64,000 nucleotides of DNA from CAZJKE01 sp964546585 (GTDB taxonomy: Bacteria > Planctomycetota > Phycisphaerae > Phycisphaerales > SM1A02), in the NCBI GenBank assembly GCA_964546585.1, contig CAZJKE010000007.1:1-64000 (forward strand), written 5' to 3'. This document shows positions 62,601-64,000 of this stretch, piece by piece. Position 1 is the first letter of the stretch; every line of letters starts with the position of its first letter. The notes under the pieces are model-generated. The model saw only the letters and a program-made list of their open reading frames with translations, was not told where the DNA came from and did not search any database. The translations under genes were made by a program, and so were the position numbers.

Positions 62601-64000
62601 TGTGCCATCAACTTCCGCGTCGAGCGATGCGAGGAGATCGGTAATCTCATCCTGCCGCGCAGCCGGCGCAGAGACGATGAGCAGCCGCCGCGCACCGTCC
62701 ACTCGAATCAGAACCGCATCCGCATCGATCCCCTGCTGCCACCATCGCCGGTTGACCGTACCGCCGAATGACTCCCGAAGCACTTCCGCCATGATTTCGA
62801 CCGGCACATTGTCCACGCGGTGGAACCGGACCTGCCGTTCCATGCCCGCATCGGCCGGCATGTCCAAGACATCAATCAGTTTCTGCACGATCTCAAACGT
62901 GTCGCCCCTTCCGGTGACAATCAACGCATTGAGCCGATCGTCCGCTCGCACCGCAATGCGACCAGCCGTGTCGCCGCCTCGCCGCACGCTCGGGGACCGG
63001 TTACCCCCGCCCCAGAAGAATGGCTGACTCCAAACGAGGTCTTCAACGAGTCGTGACACTGTTTCCTGGATCGCCGAGGCTTGTGCATGCTGCAGCAAGA
63101 ACACCTTGAACGCCAGTTCGTCGGCTCCCTGCTGCTGATCAAACTCCTCAACGAGTTTCCGAACCTGTTCAAATTCTTCGTCCGGTGCTGCCACCAGCAG
63201 CGTGCTGCCACCGCGTGGGCCTATGACCGATACGCTGCGCCGCTGCCCGCGTCTTCCGCCGGCAAGTCTTGCCCGGTCGTCGTAGAGTTGTTGAATGGCC
63301 TGTGCTACCGCGCCGGCATCCGCACGCTCAAGGGCAATGGTCCGGACTTCATACAGGCTGGTCGCATCGCGATCGATTTCGGCGACAACACTTCGGATCT
63401 CGGACAGTGTCTCTTCATCTGCACGGACAAGCAGCATGGATGCCTGATCATCCGGAAGGATGAGGGTTGACTTGCGCATCGCCTCGTCATCACCGACGAC
63501 GGCACGCTGCAGCAAGTTTGCGGCATTGGATGGCGACGCAACCTGCAGCGGGATCATGGTCAGGCCGTACCGGTCTTCTCCGTCCTGCACATCCAGCGTT
63601 GCAACAAGCGCCTCGACTTCCGCAATCTGTTCCCCCGACGCAGTCACCAGTAATGTATTCGTCCGCTTATCGGAGGCGAAGGTCGGGGCGATCTGGTTGG
63701 GATCGGCTCGCCGCGTCGAGTTCCACCTTGCGCGAAAGACGCTTTGCAGCGTTCCCTGCAAAGACCTTGCATCAGCGTGCCGGAGCGGGATGGTTTTCAA
63801 GGTCGTCATGCCGTCGACCGGCGACTGGTCCACGAGTTCGAGGAATCGGTCCACGAATGGGATTGCTTCAGGCGGAGCGGTGACGATGAGGGTGTTCGAG
63901 GCCTGATCAGCCGATACTCGAATGCGATCCGGGTTGAAGACAGCCGAGTAGGCTTCGTCGCCGCCAAGAAGTTCAACCGCAAGGTCTTGCATGCGCGATG
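56604..64000 (-). CDS. Giant secretin with about 26 Secretin_N domains (5' end beyond the window)
   Basis: At least 2462 residues; the frame stays open to the right edge, so the true start and signal peptide are not seen. The C-terminal 300 residues are a normal secretin barrel domain: VLIQVMLAEVTLGEESDWGV, LSNPSVMAANNEVATIQVGE, QTIVLGGLIGERYEWIEDKV and VPFFGDLPLIGALF, then LLIVITPHVI. Everything before it is a series of about 26 diverged Secretin_N/NolW-type units of about 84 residues each. Each has a strand-helix part (IPLRHADARSLQGTLQSVF) and an anchor such as ADQASNTLIVTAPPEAIPF, ending in a helix and LD. GspD and PilQ have only a few N domains. The protein would be an outer-membrane secretion channel with a very long periplasmic stalk. 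Confidence 0.9.
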   Translation of the reverse strand, partial: SRMQDLAVELLGGDEAYSAVFNPDRIRVSADQASNTLIVTAPPEAIPFVDRFLELVDQSPVDGMTTLKTIPLRHADARSLQGTLQSVFRARWNSTRRADPNQIAPTFASDKRTNTLLVTASGEQIAEVEALVATLDVQDGEDRYGLTMIPLQVASPSNAANLLQRAVVGDDEAMRKSTLILPDDQASMLLVRADEETLSEIRSVVAEIDRDATSLYEVRTIALERADAGAVAQAIQQLYDDRARLAGGRRGQRRSVSVIGPRGGSTLLVAAPDEEFEQVRKLVEEFDQQQGADELAFKVFLLQHAQASAIQETVSRLVEDLVWSQPFFWGGGNRSPSVRRGGDTAGRIAVRADDRLNALIVTGRGDTFEIVQKLIDVLDMPADAGMERQVRFHRVDNVPVEIMAEVLRESFGGTVNRRWWQQGIDADAVLIRVDGARRLLIVSAPAARQDEITDLLASLDAEVDGTPQEVEVLAVQFADAGEISRTLSGFLSERARVSGSPAPTATIAPSPAANSLLVSASETEMATIRDLLTRLDQADVGGEQQIEIIPLRDGEPSEIARILREQFPRRGGKGVIVTPDLRTRSLIINAPSQQLTQVRSLISQLDTREASDETIIRTYTLTGARAAEAVRILGETLQLDSRGETNGIVIRLEDGEGEPVEVKARIVADQRSNSLIVTATTESFPIIEHLVQKLDDVPAASPREYHVIPLKHAVASDVYFTLQRLGRDMGGVPPAVDYEREENQLIIGATPEQYEQFAQVIAELDQPAEHPRVTDFIPLQFADAEQVRAALRLFYGPYAFDADTPQKMNVSIVADTSSNSLIISAVETEWSAIRALLEKLDSEEYDASLQLRVLPLRWADAKSVAKAINEAFQGRLDEHARQQQPATRSDDRERPQPPPTLVQADEWVRASAEPQTNSVVISANRQLMTKIEVIVTQLDTADFARLPAPRIISVNRGNPEQLAQTLRQTWASGDDKEGRDAIRIVADRGAGSIIVRAEETEWKEISALAEALQQEGMDGGIGVHVIHLDSANARRVASAITAAFKARAQGRGEPLSIEVDATGNNLIVAAGEDLAGQIRDVASQLDGMAPGGEHGVFIIDLSNITPAQAIEVIGTLGLNRPQKSDAATRLVSEPIRVGVLRGRNAVIVVAAPGDRDTVVALMKALDTEPRLAESDMRVIPLRNATANGMITLLRQVTNPAARAANTGLAAAVAEQVRRLALRSDDAKEDSIELDLSVPIRLIADAASNAVIVASTPGNVHALADLVALFDRVPVTESVTVQVFPLENIAADEFSRIVRDLFAQGKRLQRSPGSQASGVPSGAVGRALVDSVALAVDARTNTVIVAGREDAVAMVEVLSQRLDSDIASGWVETRLVKLRFADAEELATTLEAVLIEGNVDLPGGGPLQKQVGRLRIEGDGSAESDFFQPMSRLVIHGDEQLNSLLLVGTPGNLDVIGELVAMLDVEEASPGASVRIYPLDHAAAAVVASNVTSLFEQQVRNGIIRKDDRIIVQPDERTNSIIVSTSTRSFVMLEHLLTLMDAELPPELQEIRFIELEHASAGRLAPMLQQLMDARVQRLRRVNPETAELERVTILPDTRTNGLVVAAGNDAFEILERLADTMDLSTLEDASLVQVIPVPGGNVDRIAGTVRQIVQRRYAELPAELRASQQPLILTDTRSSSLLVSAGPEDVAVVEDLVRKLAEVPMNQAVGLHVLAVPPGSSAAQLGPRVQQLMRERQQSLGESSTEGDRVSVQADIASNTLIVAASAENMEVLENFMRVLVEADAETHADRQFDVITLRASRATDVVAMLNDLYVRDTNRARPGNPISVAADRSLNAVLVRGGDSDVQMVRSLVARLDGSRPAAVQEIRYIPLRSANAIETVSLIENVLSGRGIGRRRAAEQTTVLKYLGQLDGGEPDEVEVSSAIRETISLTPDLRTNTIIVKAPPESIELIEEMITDLDKSSTGSKTIRIFKLTNADATAMGEILADLFNLRQSGELLVLKPREEIGEPAMPDAPSTGGETTFVSTDLTAVPDPRQQLAITVDSRTNSLLVSGTPAQIDLVANVVDELDDLDANEREVLVYQLRNSKADEVAEVIAAFVDAEQRKLVETLSADQLGSASRLLEREVTIEGDTKSNTVLVSASPRYMDRVKEIIEQLDVDPPQVLIQVMLAEVTLGEESDWGVNLDRSEFGLGPMALNGTFGLAAGTALASTGVPSLAIASSDFGIILKALQSQDRLHVLSNPSVMAANNEVATIQVGETIFIPESTTFYDTGTSNTQLQQREVGVGLEVTPSINPDGFVRLDIRPELSALSKQQDEPVPNVRTPRILSRTADTTVTVQDGQTIVLGGLIGERYEWIEDKVPFFGDLPLIGALFRSETEDMTRTELLIVITPHVIRSPARFSEMDAITDAEIDRLSLPQRVRDQLRRSLIEGTGGYFKTDGESLELRGGEDEESTPPVSSETP
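57507..63992 (-). repeat. Array of about 26 Secretin_N-type protein repeats
   Basis: Counting the conserved anchor of the form D-x-x-(T/S)-N-(T/S/A)-(L/I/V)-(I/L)-V gives 26 units, from DQASNTLIV at about 63890 to DTKSNTVLV at about 57590, mean spacing about 252 bp (84 residues). The DNA of the units has diverged, so this is an old domain expansion, not a recent tandem duplication. The last units (24-26) are most like canonical GspD N domains. Confidence 0.85.

Noticed and set aside
57507..63992. Possible CRISPR or recent tandem DNA repeat
   Set aside because: The periodicity is at protein level with diverged DNA; there are no short identical repeats with spacers.

Overview
The window reads as a gene-dense, high-GC Gram-negative chromosome segment from a planctomycete-like bacterium, probably class Phycisphaerae. 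That placement is an inference. It rests on the combination of an HtrB/LpxL-type acyltransferase, scattered type II secretion/pilus-like parts (GspE/PilB ATPase, H-x9-DG-style prepilin, secretin), ECF sigma/anti-sigma pairs, PQQ-like mini proteins and a membrane pyrophosphatase. Two runs of exactly 100 N (25727-25826 and 35659-35758) show that it is a scaffolded draft or metagenome assembly.

Layout. 10-2513: lysine 6-aminotransferase coupled to a FIST sensor protein (minus). 2634-7531: GspE/PilB ATPase, a coiled-coil membrane protein, a lipid A-type acyltransferase, and a response regulator with a small partner. 7565-11803 (minus): a small protein, an orphan DppCD-like ABC pair, and an ECF sigma / membrane anti-sigma / periplasmic protein cassette. 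11896-14864: a CaCA-type exchanger, DnaB and an HU-family protein. 15294-18194: TrkA-TrkH potassium uptake. 18226-27300: an orphan NuoI diverges from an F-type ATP synthase operon (atpZ-I-B-E-F-H-A). That operon stops after alpha and runs into a bisphosphate nucleotidase, an SLC13-type carrier and a membrane EEP-like protein. 27290-31342: sugar epimerase, prepilin-like protein, a second ECF sigma/anti-sigma pair and a HIT protein. 31572-34814: MFS transporter and ribosomal protein S1 with a strong terminator. 35134-39761: STN-like Gly-rich protein, S9 peptidase, MacB-like permease and a small unknown. 39762-47095 (minus): S21, then a tightly packed run hppA-rsfS-hydrolase-PQQ-trmB-histidine kinase. 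47250-56059: NYN-domain protein, PdxH, a membrane protein, a met-zincin protease, PurE diverging from a compact aspartate-semialdehyde dehydrogenase, a basic amino acid decarboxylase and tRNA-Gln(CUG). 56110-64000: a small lipoprotein-like gene overlapping the 3' end of a giant secretin that runs off the right edge.

Most striking. (1) The secretin carries about 26 consecutive Secretin_N-type domains before one canonical secretin barrel; ordinary GspD has three or four N domains. (2) Many first genes have a TANNNT -10-like hexamer only 6-13 nt before the start codon and no Shine-Dalgarno, which points to leaderless transcripts. In three divergent pairs (nuoI/atpZ, macB-like/unknown, purE/asd) two such hexamers overlap back to back in 23-30 bp. 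(3) The ATP synthase operon lacks gamma, beta and epsilon. (4) The pyrophosphatase has a roughly 100-residue insertion in a predicted periplasmic loop.

How the genes fit together. Ion and energy transduction dominate the centre (Trk K+ uptake, NuoI, F-ATPase, K+-type pyrophosphatase, CaCA exchanger). Envelope and secretion functions are scattered through the window. Translation and replication housekeeping genes (S1, S21, RsfS, TrmB, DnaB, HU) are interspersed with them.
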